Positions 60,101 through 62,379 of a stretch of DNA of 64,000 bases are shown piece after piece (positions within the stretch are counted from its first letter, which is position 1; each line of letters starts with the position of its first letter). A model generated the notes under the pieces. It was given only the letters and a program-made list of their open reading frames with translations, was not told the DNA's origin and did no database searches. Made by a program: the position numbers and the translations under genes. Source of the DNA: Salticus scenicus (lineage: Eukaryota; Arthropoda; Arachnida; Araneae; Salticidae); contig OZ005662.1 in assembly GCA_963930645.1 (NCBI GenBank), positions 76,899,841 through 76,963,840 of the forward strand. Reading direction: 5' to 3'.

Positions 60101-62379
60101 AAGTAATTTTATTGCCAAGTTTACATATATGCAATATAATTAGAATTCCATATGAGAAAGTTAAATTAAAGTTGAGAAAAAAATTTAGCAACTGTATCAT
60201 AAAACTAAAGAAATATCACTTAAAAATCTTGCCCTTTTATCTGTACAATAAATTTTTTAAATTACATGCGGAGAATAAATAAATAAATAATAATAAAATC
60301 ATGAATGTCAATTTATCACCATGACAGAGAATACGCTAAAATTCACTAAAAATTAAAATGTTACTATTTGAAAATATTTTAATTAAATAATTTACATATG
60401 ATCTGTTTGCTTTACATCAAATCTAATTACATAAATTTTGATTACAAAAATAAAATAATCTCTTTGTAATCATGGAAATATTCCCATGCATGATTGCCAT
60501 CATTTAAAGAACAACATGAGGAGGTATTCACAAAAATTAAGATTTTTTTTTTTAGATAATTTGGAGTGGAAGGCTGATTTTTTATACCAACTATGTGAAA
60601 AATACCAGAGCCGGGAATCGAACCTGGGCCTTCTGCTTAACGCACGGATGCTCTAATACCACTGAGCTACTCTGGGTGATAACCAGCTAGGCATTTCTCA
60701 CCCAGGGTAGCTCAGTGGTAGGGCATCTGCACGTTAAGCGGAAGGCCCGAGTTTAATTCCCGGCTATGGTATTTTTCAGATAGTTGGTATAAAAATCAGC
60801 CTTCCACTCCAAATTATCTAAAAATGAACTAAGGTTGATAAATAAAGAATTTCTAAATAAGAATATTTTGACAAGTTAGAGGAATTTCTTAAATAAATAA
60901 AGAAAAACTTAATACACACAGGTTGGTACAAAACAAAAATGCTTACAATGAACTAATTTTAATTTACCTATATGTATCTACACCTATCTTCTATCTTACA
61001 CCTTATTTCCTATTTAACTTTACTTACTTATTATTAGATACAATCATATACATAATTTAATCTGTACTTAAAAAATGCACACAGTAATCATATTTATTCA
61101 TGTCCAAGCATATTCTTTAGCAATTTTTGAATTCGAAAACATTTTTTAAATAACAGTGCAACTCGGTCTGATACAGATAAAGGGCAGCTATGTTCTATGA
61201 AGAATTTTGTATTTATAAATAAAAAAAAAATTTTAATGAAACCCAGGAATATCTAACAAAATATTTTTTGGGATGATGCGACAGGAATTTTTCTTACATA
61301 TGAAATAAACTGTACACACAGTTCAACTTTTGAAGCATTCTGTTACATAACTTAGAATAACTAAATTTGTGAAACATAAAAACAATACCCAGAATTGCAA
61401 CATTTTTAAATATTTTTCGAAGAAACTCTGCAAAAATTGGAGCAGTTGGCAACCCTGCATATGTAGTTAAATAAAGAAAAAGAAAATTTTGATGAAACAT
61501 AAGAATCCTAGGAATATAGTTTCTTGAAAGAAGCAAGAGGATTTTATTTTTTATTTTTTTCTCTTTACATATGAAATAAATTGTACACATTTAAAATCCA
61601 TTTTTTCAGCATTTTTAACCTAGCAAAAAAGTAACTGTCCATTAACCTTTTAATAAACCTGGGTGCACAAAAAACACCACAAATTATTCTCGATTTTTCA
61701 AAACAAGATTGTTCATAAACACTTTCATTTATTTATTATAAAATGAAGCAATTAATATATATATATATATAGGGTAGGTGCTCCAGTCATTGGCATGCTC
61801 CAGTAATTGACATTTATCCCGAAAAAATTAATAAATAAGAAAATCACATTTTACATATAAGAATTTTAACATTTTAGGTCAAACACTGGAGCATAGGATG
61901 CTAATAACTGGTAAAATGAATAACTAGCAGTGTCAAACACTGGAACATAGGGTGCCAATTACTGATAAAAGGAAAAGCTGGCAGTGTCAATTACTGGAAC
62001 ATTGAGTGGGTGTCCAAAAAAAAAAATATTCTTATCAAATGTATATATTTTAACATATATGTGGTTCTGAATGTCTTTCATGCCATATGTATTAACTTAA
62101 GTTTTCTAAAAATATTTTCTGACGACTCTGATTAAAAACACCAGAGATTGTTCTGAAAATGTCAATCACTGGTGCACTTACTATATATATATATATATTT
62201 GGGGGGGGGGAGAAGTTTAAAATATGGAAGGAGAAAATCAAATTTATAACATTCCAATATCTAAGAATTGCAGTGATTGATATCTGTAAATCAAAAGTAT
62301 AAAATATGGCTTACCTTAGACTGAACACAATTTGGAACATGATCTTTACATGAGCTATCATGAATAGTGACTGAACAAG
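5518..62379 (-). CDS. Partial Rho guanine nucleotide exchange factor (C1-DH-PH, AKAP13/ARHGEF2/18/28 family), 23 exons
   Basis: Host gene read on the minus strand, 62379 down to 5518. The 23 exons listed separately all have AG acceptors and GT donors, and phases agree at every junction, giving 667 complete codons. In fragment numbering: residues 1-21 are the end of a C1 zinc finger; about 22-185 a Ser/Glu-rich linker; about 202-410 the DH (Dbl homology) domain; about 421-540 the PH domain; about 560-600 a charged helical segment; about 645-656 a PKRAETFAGFD motif that mammalian Lbc-family GEFs also carry after the PH domain. Family members catalyse GDP/GTP exchange on RhoA and act at microtubules, junctions or actin. 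Order and spacing match AKAP13, ARHGEF2 and ARHGEF28; I cannot say which is the ortholog. The start codon is beyond the window. The 3' end was not found. Family call is very secure; the paralog is open. Confidence 0.93.
5762..5834 (-). CDS. RhoGEF exon 22: post-PH acidic helix
   Basis: 73 bp. Reads VDLQHLLQKDEEETEQCLLA then TLNQ. Phase 0 in, one base out; fits exons 21 and 23. Acceptor TTATAG is pyrimidine-poor. Donor GTAAAT. Confidence 0.78.
6471..6714 (-). mobile_element. SINE family A, copy 1 (tRNA-headed)
   Basis: Minus-strand tRNA-like head (6640-6714) with a box-B match GGTTCAATCCC, then a conserved body containing TTTTCCGTGGTTTTCTC and CCTAGGACCCTAG-type blocks. Flanked by the 10-bp duplication GCAT(C/T)CATTG at 6461-6470 and 6715-6724. 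Copies of the family also occur near 12.8, 37.6, 45.9 and 47.8 kb. Confidence 0.88.
7260..8990. other. Intron sequence, low complexity, no feature
   Basis: Between exons 21 and 22. AT-rich with a short (GT)n-G10 tract at 8088-8114. No exon, TIR or tRNA box recognised. Confidence 0.5.
9005..9760. repeat. ~145-bp tandem array, about five diverged units
   Basis: A shared block around (C)TGAGATATAGCC recurs at 9034, 9164, 9311, 9457, 9602 and 9745, spacings 130, 147, 146, 145 and 143 bp. Units also share CAGCAGCACCACCT and a TGATA(T/G)(A/G)CAC block. Two later units (9460-9745) are closer to each other than to the first ones. Followed by a (TC)n microsatellite at 9769-9786. Lies in the intron between exons 21 and 22. 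Confidence 0.82.
9989..10062 (-). CDS. RhoGEF exon 21: post-PH helical segment
   Basis: 74 bp. Reads ATMQEKDLEIVALCEEKLKA then MIEAL, a charged amphipathic helix like the L-x-x-K-D-x-x-I-x-x-L-x-E-E-K segment after the PH domain in relatives. Donor GTAAGT. Confidence 0.88.
10475..10564 (-). CDS. RhoGEF exon 20: post-PH linker
   Basis: 90 bp. Reads ETKGLVNASDRAELSWSSDD then EKSSKLTELC. Acceptor AATAAAG has a weak pyrimidine tract, but the alternative AG two bases on would break phase. Donor GTGAGT. Confidence 0.85.
11737..11923 (-). CDS. RhoGEF exon 19: end of PH domain
   Basis: 187 bp, the longest exon here. Contains AVISLQKLLVRE, GIYLISSNPNDPEMYEM and KKLWLQIIRDSVTMLTSE. The Trp in the last helix (W-x-x-I-I) is the PH-domain hallmark. 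Acceptor ATTTTCAG, donor GTATAT. Confidence 0.97.
12785..12995 (-). mobile_element. SINE family A, diverged copy
   Basis: Shares with the 6471 copy the order of blocks TTGCCCTCCATGGGGAT, TTTTAGCCTGTATTCATG, GAGTTTCAAAGAAAAC and AGCTAGGCAAG. The tRNA-like head (12930-12995) is heavily mutated. No clear duplication. An old insertion. Confidence 0.62.
13680..14090. other. Possible non-coding flank of the Penelope-like fragment
   Basis: Contains GCATACAGCTGTTTCGG and CCGTCTTCAGTGCAAAA, a style seen in untranslated ends of Penelope-like elements, just upstream of a GIY-YIG coding fragment in the same orientation. The assignment is by position and style only. Confidence 0.4.
14091..14486 (+). pseudogene. 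Penelope-like element fragment with GIY-YIG endonuclease
   Basis: Open for 131 codons, ending TGA at 14484-14486. Contains IAKILKQYDFKIIFSPSNKP, then SWGIYSISCQCGLSYIDQTK and RSLKFRLKEHMNYVRKQ. GIY...SYI(G/D)...R...EH is the GIY-YIG nuclease core that sits C-terminal to the reverse transcriptase in Penelope-like elements, with Cys residues in the linker. The third YIG residue is Asp here, not Gly, and the usual A-(V/I)-A-x-H-C continuation has decayed (SAISKLEQ). No reverse transcriptase seen upstream, so this is a 5'-truncated relic. Related remnants may run to about 14640. Confidence 0.85.
14864..14949 (-). CDS. RhoGEF exon 18: PH domain middle
   Basis: 86 bp. Reads EVHVIILSDVIVLLQENNQK then YAFASLDNK. 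L-(S/T)-D-(V/I)-x-V-(L/F)-L-Q-E-x-(D/N)-Q-K-Y-x-F-A-S-L-D is nearly invariant in the family. Consensus donor GTAAGT. Confidence 0.97.
16010..17190. repeat. Inverted pair of ~150-bp repeats facing each other
   Basis: Left arm about 16010-16160 contains CACCAACTGTTCAAAAGG; right arm about 17035-17190 carries the same on the minus strand, with shared blocks GAGCTGA and ATATCCATCT and GCGTGAGTTATT-like text. About 80% alike by eye. Could be long TIRs of a 1.2-kb element, or two copies of a short interspersed repeat in opposite orientation. No clear target duplication. Confidence 0.6.
16262..16420 (+). mobile_element. SINE-like tRNA-derived repeat (different family)
   Basis: GTGGTGGTTAGCGTC resembles a tRNA A box and GGTCAAGTTCGAATCC a B box, about 35 bp apart, with tRNA-like spacing. 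Followed by a short non-tRNA body. Lies between the inverted repeats at 16.0 and 17.2 kb. Only one copy seen. Confidence 0.6.
17771..17886. repeat. 58-bp tandem duplication
   Basis: TGTTCATAAAATTAATTTC at 17771 recurs at 17829 with the following AAATGAAAAAT and AAAACTATACAAA blocks. Two units only. Confidence 0.75.
17995..18380. repeat. ~180-bp satellite-like repeat, two units
   Basis: Shared order in each unit: G-rich tract, (A)CATGAGTGAGAAATA, TCTAGAATAT-ATAAAG, AATATTGACATTT, GATGGA(T/A)AAA, GTTTGA. Unit anchors at 18086 and 18267, about 181 bp apart. The same repeat forms three units at 33835-34350 in another intron. Confidence 0.8.
18535..18616 (-). CDS. RhoGEF exon 17: PH domain strands 1-2
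   Basis: 82 bp. Reads KSDLLNNNRKLRFEGTLEWK then SARGKVI. R-K-L-x-x-E-G-x-L-x-W-K is the first two strands of the Lbc-family PH domain. Donor GTATGG, acceptor ATTTCAG. Confidence 0.95.
18703..18822 (-). CDS. RhoGEF exon 16: DH C-terminal helix and link to PH
   Basis: 120 bp, 40 codons, phase 0. Reads DIVTQVNSAVADKDREVRLL and on to LLEIYNRIDAKS, the last DH helix, then the basic FFKRKKFK stretch leading into the PH domain. Confidence 0.96.
18938..18987 (-). CDS. RhoGEF exon 15: DH domain, late helix
   Basis: 50 bp, reads DNKQEIEKLTKALNNVK, the (D)-x-x-x-L-x-x-A-L-x-x-(V/I)-K helix of the DH domain. Donor GTATTA is weak, but phases on both sides demand this boundary. Confidence 0.93.
19193..19827. 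mobile_element. 635-bp TIR element with internal minisatellite, carrying a nested MITE
   Basis: Ends are inverted: GGTACTTTTCCGTTAGCTGG from 19194 and, reverse-complemented at 19826, GGTACTTTTCCGGTAGCTGG; about 28 bp match. Flanks share AAATTA (19187-19192 and 19828-19833), a likely short target duplication. Interior 19500-19800 is an irregular array of GATATAGCAAACTAAG-like words. No coding potential. Superfamily not identified. Confidence 0.7.
19239..19451. mobile_element. Foldback MITE, 213 bp, Tc1-like ends
   Basis: Almost entirely two inverted arms of about 95 bp around a short centre. Ends CAGT(C/G)GGTAACAAAAGTG. TA on both sides (19237-19238, 19452-19453) as in Tc1/mariner. A longer direct repeat TACATATGG (19228-19236 and 19452-19460) also flanks it. 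Confidence 0.85.
20975..21310. repeat. Relic of the hAT-like repeat seen at 47424
   Basis: Shares CAGGRTTCATAYTCAAG, AAAAAATTCCC(T/C)GAGTTTT, AGACAATTTT and TTAATGAAAATTTT blocks in the same order as the 47424-47764 element. The right end is eroded. Confidence 0.65.
21682..21799 (-). CDS. RhoGEF exon 14: DH conserved region 3
   Basis: 118 bp. Carries IPECILLVTQRITKYSLLID, the most conserved Rho-contact helix of DH domains (L-L-x-x-(P/T)-x-Q-R-(I/V)-x-(K/R)-Y). It has Ser where many family members have Pro after K-Y. Acceptor TTATTACAG, donor GTTAGT. Confidence 0.97.
22410..22535 (-). CDS. RhoGEF exon 13: DH domain
   Basis: 126 bp, 42 codons, phase 0. Starts FQGQNAEELCTYYSQFCSQH and ends FQSFVK, the Y-x-x-(F/Y)-C-x-x-(H/Q) block of the DH domain. 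Acceptor TTCTTGCAG. Donor GTAATT. Confidence 0.96.
22830..22873. repeat. (TAA)n microsatellite
   Basis: About 14 TAA units right after an A/T homopolymer block in the intron between exons 12 and 13. Confidence 0.9.
23646..24814. mobile_element. TTAA-flanked piggyBac-like non-autonomous element
   Basis: TTAA at 23642-23645 and 24815-24818. Inside, the ends read CCCTACGTCAGG and, inverted, CCCTCCATCGGGC, with a further inverted block CGCACCCTGCCTG(G/A)GAG. CCCT ends and TTAA duplication are piggyBac traits. No transposase. A second element (23691-24009) sits inside the left end. Confidence 0.65.
23691..24009. mobile_element. Nested hAT-like MITE, 319 bp
   Basis: Ends AGGGTTCCCA and TGGGAACCCT are inverted. 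Flanking 8-bp duplication GACGCACC / GGCGCACC, one mismatch. The interior repeats CCCTGACTTTTCCAGG, also found in the 47424 family. It splits the TIR of the surrounding TTAA element, so it is younger. Confidence 0.7.
24866..24962. repeat. Long inverted repeat, 36-bp arms
   Basis: AAGTACAAAATTTTGAATAA at 24866 pairs with TTATTCAAAGTTTTGTACTT ending 24962; arms continue through (T)GCATAAAATGCAA-type sequence to 24901 and 24927, spacer 25 bp. Possibly a tiny MITE. Confidence 0.8.
25290..25463 (-). CDS. RhoGEF exon 12: DH domain, longest central block
   Basis: 174 bp, 58 codons, phase 0 both ends. Starts VFAKGMVQELNVSKDMVQRI and contains IFPCLDDLIRIHLAFLHKL, the helical core between DH conserved regions 1 and 2. 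Ends GDIILNQ. Acceptor ATTTTAG, donor GTATGA. Confidence 0.96.
26052..26480. mobile_element. TTAA-flanked foldback MITE, 429 bp
   Basis: TTAA at 26048-26051 and 26481-26484. Ends CGGCCCTCTTTAC and, inverted, GGGCCCTCTTCAC. Inverted arms of about 150 bp enclose an AT-rich centre; both arms carry a TTCTATGGG(A)AAATTT block. piggyBac-like by duplication; superfamily inferred. Confidence 0.8.
27307..27432. repeat. 63-bp tandem duplication
   Basis: TTTTACCCAG...GGTAAATAATAAAATTC and AGCCAAGAATATGA recur at 27307 and 27370. Two near-identical units. Confidence 0.85.
27740..28044. repeat. Interspersed repeat family B, left part (split by a hAT)
   Basis: Shares TTTGAAGAAAATTGTTAGAGC and following order with copies near 52160-52510 and 55441-55790. 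The right part resumes at 28822-28990 after the hAT at 28045-28813. Non-coding. Confidence 0.7.
28045..28813. mobile_element. hAT-like non-autonomous element, 769 bp
   Basis: Ends TAGAGATG and, inverted, TAGAGGTG, followed by GC-rich CCGAGCCCGGGT / CCAAGCCCACCC-type inner repeats. 8-bp target duplication ATGCCTTC (28037-28044) / ATGCCCTC (28814-28821). Inserted within repeat family B. No transposase frame. Confidence 0.8.
28822..28990. repeat. Interspersed repeat family B, right part
   Basis: Continues family B after the hAT: ACCTTAAAACATGTAAAT, then a GAATACAATACTT end and a decayed terminal stem-loop. Compare the intact end at 55722-55772. Confidence 0.65.
29342..29394 (-). CDS. RhoGEF exon 11: DH conserved region 1
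   Basis: 53 bp, reads ELILTEKHHCLTLKIMQR. (E)L-x-x-T-E-x-x-x-x-x-x-L-K-I-M is DH region 1, including the Glu that contacts Rho switch I in known DH structures. Donor GTATGT, acceptor TTTTCAG. Confidence 0.95.
29568..29619 (-). CDS. RhoGEF exon 10: start of DH domain
   Basis: 52 bp, reads LLKRLKEKDVKRQEAIY. K-R-Q-(E/D)-x-I-Y begins conserved region 1 of the DH domain in the Lbc family. Donor GTATGC. Confidence 0.92.
30200..30413 (+). mobile_element. Internally deleted mariner, 214 bp
   Basis: TIRs TTGGGTTGTTCGATAAATAA at 30200 and inverted at 30413, TA duplications at 30198-30199 and 30414-30415. Keeps only the transposase C-terminus: FFERGIFELPERWQKVIQKN then GQYIID and stop. TIR and protein differ from the 713-2004 element, so a second mariner lineage is present. 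Confidence 0.92.
30916..31593 (+). pseudogene. Jockey-type LINE reverse transcriptase, 3' end, with a stop
   Basis: Reads YYKYLGVIIDFKLSYARHI, then LSVKNKLLIYKSMIRPIITYG and IQLFQNKLLCRFVKA. Y-L-G-V-x-(L/I)-D and I-x-P-I-x-T-Y-G are landmarks of the late reverse transcriptase/thumb region of Jockey-clade LINEs. TAG at 31033-31035 interrupts the frame; it ends TGA at 31591-31593. 5'-truncated, the usual fate of LINE copies. The 3' untranslated part probably runs to about 32260. Confidence 0.88.
32891..33061. mobile_element. Pogo/Tigger-like MITE, 171 bp
   Basis: Ends CAGTTGAGCCTCGTTAATGT and, inverted, CAGTTGAATCTCGTTAACAT, TA on both sides (32889-32890, 33062-33063). CAGT...-type ends with TA duplication fit pogo/Tigger. 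Same family as 62519-62703. Confidence 0.82.
33835..34350. repeat. ~180-bp satellite-like repeat, three units
   Basis: GGTTCTAGAATCTAATAAA at 33882, 34067 and (variant) 34242; spacings 185 and about 175 bp. Each unit has the G-rich tract, GAGAAATA, GACATTTAT and GGATTTGAT-like blocks of the 18.0-18.4 kb repeat. Confidence 0.88.
34567..34658 (-). CDS. RhoGEF exon 9: approach to the DH domain
   Basis: 92 bp. Reads ASQGTSDVEDDALIQLLDDE then PESWNGTVDKK. The E-S-W-x3-V-(D)-x-K segment is a family signature just before the DH domain in AKAP13/ARHGEF2 relatives. Acceptor TATTTAG, donor GTAAAA. Confidence 0.9.
34748..35440. mobile_element. Pogo-like non-autonomous element, 693 bp
   Basis: Ends CAGTGAAACTTGAATAATTC and, inverted, CAGTAGAACTTGGATAATTC; TA on both sides (34746-34747, 35441-35442). 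Ends hold several TAATTCGAA words. No open frame. A second copy lies at 39963-40620. Confidence 0.88.
36580..36990. repeat. ~155-bp tandem repeat, three units
   Basis: GATTTCCGGTTTTCGATGAA-like block at 36616, 36772 and 36924 (spacings 156 and 152), each followed by TTACACGTTTTGA and a TGACTACTTATTTT block. Ends at a 36-T run (about 36985-37024). Confidence 0.8.
37611..37828 (-). mobile_element. SINE family A, copy
   Basis: Carries GTCCTAGGCCTGAGG, GAGGTCCTAGCCCGTATTTA and AACTCCGAATGGCTAGGCTG blocks in family order, tRNA-like head at the right on the minus strand (box B GGTTTGGTCCC, mutated). Duplication not identified. Confidence 0.78.
37985..38115 (+). repeat. Short interspersed repeat family C, copy 1
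   Basis: GGATCAAAGCTGTGATGGCATG, then CTGTCACTAATTGCTCA, then GCTTTAGCACAACATTAAACC. The same order occurs at 38715-38860 and 39390-39535, all on the plus strand within 1.6 kb. Probably the 3' part of a SINE or LINE. Confidence 0.68.
38715..38860 (+). repeat. Short interspersed repeat family C, copy 2
   Basis: Preceded by a (TG)n-G9 tract and C-rich linker. GGATCTGAATTGTGATGCCA, GTGAATTGCTCATTGAA, CACTACAACATTAAATC match copy 1 block by block. Confidence 0.62.
39390..39535 (+). repeat. Short interspersed repeat family C, copy 3
   Basis: GGAGGATCAAAATTGTGATGG, ACAATCCTCAAAAG, TTGTAGCACAAGTGCAATG and AAAACCCAACCGACCTTAAA follow family order. Diverged. Confidence 0.62.
39600..39745 (-). mobile_element. 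tRNA-like element (family D), single copy
   Basis: The minus strand from 39712 to about 39640 folds as a tRNA cloverleaf: acceptor GCCAGGG pairs with CTCTGGT (two G-T pairs), D arm CTCAGTGGTTAGAG, anticodon stem TTCGC/GCGGA around loop ACGTTAA, T loop GTTCGATTCC. The loop would give anticodon GTT (Asn), but position 33 is C, not the universal T, and the T stem has a bulge. The same sequence plus its flanks recurs at 60.6-60.8 kb, so this is a repeat or SINE head, not a working tRNA gene. Confidence 0.75.
39963..40620. mobile_element. Pogo-like non-autonomous element, second copy, 658 bp
   Basis: Same ends as 34748-35440 (CAGTGAAACTTGAATAATTC and CAGTAGAACTTGAATAATTC), TA at 39961-39962 and 40621-40622. 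Similar along its whole length, including the G-run near 40450. It sits 34 bp from exon 8. Confidence 0.88.
40655..40698 (-). CDS. RhoGEF exon 8: linker with SMESLDD
   Basis: 44 bp, reads ILETNSASMESLDD. An S-x-E-S-L-(E/D)-D patch is commonly seen upstream of the DH domain in this family. Acceptor TTTCAG, donor GTAAAT. Confidence 0.78.
40940..42990. other. Intron sequence, nothing recognised
   Basis: Between exons 7 and 8. AT-rich, A-runs; AGGCTCTGCCTGCTTCGCTGG at 42535 looks like a Helitron-type GC hairpin fragment, but no matching end was found. Confidence 0.45.
42992..43045 (-). CDS. RhoGEF exon 7: acidic linker
   Basis: 54 bp, reads KVICEEKEVEPVEDINS after a split Asn codon. Acidic. Acceptor TTATTAG, donor GTATGC. 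Confidence 0.75.
43050..45120. other. Intron sequence, nothing recognised
   Basis: Between exons 6 and 7. Poly-A tracts (43798-43820, 45028-45053), short (TA)n and (CA)n runs. At 44300-44700 it is a loose series of C-rich words (ATGTACCTTTT, TGCACCCTTCC) with no fixed period. No gene. Confidence 0.5.
45127..45198 (-). CDS. RhoGEF exon 6: linker with SQWRRVATKLG
   Basis: 72 bp, reads TPRKNYTPSPYSQWRRVATK then LGV. Much higher GC than its surroundings. Consensus donor GTAAGT; acceptor CTCTCTAG. The 8.3-kb gap to exon 5 holds two hAT elements and a Penelope-like inverted pair. Confidence 0.82.
45320..46628. mobile_element. hAT-like element, 1,309 bp, with a SINE nested inside
   Basis: Ends CAGGGCCCGAAATTTC and, inverted, CAGGGTGCGAAATTTC. 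Perfect 8-bp duplication CTATAGAG (45312-45319 and 46629-46636), fitting the hAT nTnnnnAn preference. Inner ends repeat ACTCGCCA words in both orientations. No transposase. SINE copy 45865-46090 inserted later. Confidence 0.92.
45865..46090 (+). mobile_element. SINE family A, best-preserved copy, 226 bp
   Basis: tRNA-like head: A box GCGGCCGAGCGGTTCTG, B box GGTTCGATCCC, like a Ser/Leu tRNA. Body: TTTTCCGTGGTTTCCTCCG, TAAATACGGGCTAGGACC, ending in an A/C-rich tail ACAACAA. 15-bp duplication CATAACAAGCACAAA at 45850-45864 and 46091-46105 marks target-primed insertion. Inserted into the hAT element. Confidence 0.94.
47424..47764. mobile_element. hAT-like MITE, 341 bp, 6-bp flanking repeat
   Basis: Ends CAGGGTTCATACTCAAA and, inverted, CATGGTTCATACTCAAA. 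Flanked by AGTTAC on both sides (47418-47423, 47765-47770). Relic copy at 20975-21310. Contains TTTTCCAGG and TTCCCTGACTTTT as in 23691-24009. Confidence 0.78.
47779..48512. repeat. ~270-bp tandem duplication, first unit interrupted by the SINE
   Basis: Unit 1 is 47779-47810 plus 47965-48230; unit 2 is 48238-48512. Shared: CTACACTTA(G/A)GAA, CTCAAAGTGGG, GGTCACAGTGTT, AAATCTTGAAG, GCAGCACCT, TTTGAGTTCAGTTCTT, CCAGATGGAAGAAATGTAC. Only unit 1 carries the SINE. Confidence 0.88.
47811..47964 (-). mobile_element. SINE family A, head-truncated copy
   Basis: Retains GGGTCCTAGGCCT, TTAGCCCGTATTTACAC and AACTCCGAACGGCTAAGCC. Stops before the tRNA-like head (5' truncation). Perfect 10-bp duplication TTAGGAAGGG at 47801-47810 and 47965-47974. 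Confidence 0.9.
48562..48585. repeat. 24-bp poly-G run
   Basis: Preceded by GTGTGTGTGT. Unusually long uninterrupted G tract in AT-rich DNA; could form a G-quadruplex or reflect an assembly artefact. Confidence 0.9.
49287..49944 (-). pseudogene. Penelope-like element 3' end with GIY-YIG domain (left arm of inverted pair)
   Basis: A minus-strand open frame runs from the junction to the stop at 49353. It reads TPSIPFCNGIANKIKHEGSH, then ISGIYEIDFNFENNNITACY and YIGMTKRKIKDREIEHINDL, ending in an acidic EEEDKEADDDCE tail. GIY-x(14)-YIG with downstream R and E-H is a complete-looking GIY-YIG core. It is cut at the junction, so the reverse transcriptase is missing. The 3' untranslated end (49287-49352) is shared with the plus-strand copy. 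Confidence 0.88.
49945..50400 (+). pseudogene. Penelope-like element 3' end (right arm of inverted pair)
   Basis: Head-to-head with the minus copy. Begins within GIY-YIG at ATCGACTTTAACTTTAAAAA, then a short deletion breaks the YIG frame, then MTKRKIKDPEIEHVNDLQYN through to stop at 50334. Its acidic tail has 13 extra residues (KTVNRAASYQPD region) absent from the left arm. Otherwise about 95% alike. Shares the 3' end CGTCGAAATATATCGTAATG. Confidence 0.88.
50403..51600. other. Intron sequence with one Tc1-like end fragment
   Basis: CAGGTGTTGAACAAAATAAT at 50493 after TA looks like a Tc1-type terminus; no opposite end found. Otherwise AT-rich with two A-runs near 51195 and 51255. Confidence 0.45.
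51630..51666. repeat. Perfect hairpin, 16-bp stem, 5-nt loop
   Basis: TTTCCACCCTATATCT, loop AAAAG, then the exact reverse complement. No poly-T follows, and it is not obviously a transposon end. Confidence 0.92.
52160..52510. repeat. Interspersed repeat family B, copy
   Basis: GACATCTAAAAGGAAGTTAA, GAGACCTAAAATTGAC, AATCGTTAGACTTGTTTTG and ACCAAATACAATACTTCTAT blocks match the 27.7-kb and 55.4-kb copies. Ends 13 bp before the hAT at 52524. Confidence 0.68.
52524..53079. mobile_element. hAT-like element, 556 bp
   Basis: Ends CAGGATTAGAAATAAG and, inverted, CAGTGTTAGAAATAAG. Perfect 8-bp duplication GGCATAAG (52516-52523, 53080-53087). Subterminal TAGGTGCCAT and ATGGCACCTA, GACACCTGGATT and AATCCAGGTGTT form inner inverted repeats. 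No transposase frame. Confidence 0.92.
53484..53527 (-). CDS. RhoGEF exon 5: poly-serine linker
   Basis: 44 bp, reads VSSSSDTSKSSSSS. Low complexity, but phase 0 in and two bases out match exons 4 and 6 exactly. Acceptor TTTTTAG, donor GTAAAT. Confidence 0.72.
53634..53695 (-). CDS. RhoGEF exon 4: linker, basic/serine stretch
   Basis: 62 bp. Reads KNSQPSKEKRSSIGDTARIV. The KEKRSS stretch is a plausible phosphorylation or 14-3-3 type site, by inference only. Donor GTAAGT is consensus. Confidence 0.75.
53754..53988. mobile_element. TTAA-flanked piggyBac-like MITE, 235 bp
   Basis: TTAA at 53750-53753 and 53989-53992. Ends CCTTCACTTTCTCAAG and, inverted, CCCTCGCTTTCCCAAG. Interior unusually GC-rich for the window. 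Lies 58 bp from exon 4. Confidence 0.82.
54062..54103. repeat. (TG)n microsatellite
   Basis: About 20 TG units without interruption, the longest dinucleotide repeat in the window apart from TA tracts. Confidence 0.97.
54768..55087. repeat. 160-bp tandem duplication
   Basis: CTAATTGGCACTTTAAATTT at 54768 and 54928; units about 95% alike through ACACAACACGGATTTRAAG. Two units only. Confidence 0.95.
55441..55790. repeat. Interspersed repeat family B, copy with intact 3' stem-loop
   Basis: Starts AATTGAAGAAAATCGTTAGAG, includes TTTCTGAGATATGGCAATTA and ends ACCAAATACAATACTTCC. The terminal CTTCCATTACC / GGTAACGGAAG (55735-55767) forms an 11-bp hairpin with one mismatch. Confidence 0.78.
55863..56814 (-). 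mobile_element. IS630/mariner-type transposon, 952 bp, decayed transposase
   Basis: Ends CAGAGGCTGTTCGCACATTT, inverted at 56814, TA on both sides (55861-55862, 56815-56816). Minus strand keeps the DDE domain in pieces: KNVAITDESWVYLSGCNKKR near 56580-56510, QEKTSSHTSQSAIAFLEK near 56280-56215, and IPFTDIPAKSSDVSLLDFCV near 56170-56110, ending near 56025. First and third catalytic Asp are visible. The second site reads Q-E-K where relatives have Q-D-(K/G). Stops and shifts between the pieces show it is dead. Confidence 0.85.
57038..57118 (-). CDS. RhoGEF exon 3: linker
   Basis: 81 bp. Reads NIHYPIRYRSFVGGSSLVHS and on to SSVSL; Ser/Tyr-rich linker after the C1 finger. Acceptor TTTGCAG, donor GTGTGT. 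Phases fit exons 2 and 4. Confidence 0.72.
58270..59005 (+). mobile_element. Helitron-like non-autonomous element, 736 bp
   Basis: Left end A|TCTATACATATAAAATCG; right end GCGGGCGTTGCCTGCTAG|T, a GC hairpin (GCGGGC/GCCTGC) followed by CTAG. TC start, hairpin plus CTAG end, insertion between A and T and lack of TIRs or duplication are Helitron marks. The interior has three units of about 131 bp (TTCAAAATTGGTACA at 58448, 58580 and 58710), each with a G-rich tract. Confidence 0.82.
59010..59870. other. Intron sequence, weakly repetitive
   Basis: 59175-59300 and 59585-59760 share GTTGCCACAAA / TAGTTGCTTTAGTAGCC and GTTGCCTTTTAGTAGCCTGT words in opposite orientation, possibly the two ends of a degraded element (GGGTTGCCAC at 59180, GTGGCAACCC at 59747). 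No transposase seen. Confidence 0.5.
59878..59932 (-). CDS. RhoGEF exon 2: linker
   Basis: 55 bp, phase 0 in and one base left over. Reads NHQPAGSEKDYDSSLLTP, a polar linker with no domain. Donor GTAAAT; acceptor preceded by TTTTTAG. Supported by phase agreement with both neighbours. Confidence 0.72.
60553..60822. mobile_element. Palindromic tRNA-like element (family D), two inverted copies
   Basis: Left arm 60553-60679 and right arm 60699-60822 are inverted copies around the spacer TAACCAGCTAGGCATTTC. Each arm has TAGATAATTTGGAGTGGAAG, TACCAACTATGTGAAAAATACC-like text and a tRNA-like fold (GGTAGCTCAGTGGTA...TTCCCGGC). Same sequence as the single copy at 39600-39745, including the start of the spacer. 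Confidence 0.9.
61774..62181. mobile_element. Non-autonomous TIR element, ~408 bp, between (TA)n tracts
   Basis: Ends GGTAGGTGCTCCAGTCATTG and, inverted, AGTAAGTGCACCAGTGATTG. Both lie in TATATA sequence, so a TA duplication is likely but not provable. Interior has repeated words AAACACTGGARCATAGG (61872, 61934) and CAATTACTGGAACATTG. Confidence 0.68.
62315..62379 (-). CDS. RhoGEF exon 1 of 23 in window: end of C1 zinc finger
   Basis: Reads CSVTIHDSSCKDHVPNC then VQSK after two bases that complete an upstream codon. The Cys/His pattern C-x4-H-x3-C-x6-C matches the last zinc ligands of a C1 (phorbol-ester type) finger, as in AKAP13 and ARHGEF2. The His-Cys gap is one residue longer than the usual two, worth checking in cDNA. 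Acceptor ttatttcag and donor GTAAGC are good. The first half of the finger must be on an exon upstream, which I did not find before 64000. Confidence 0.8.
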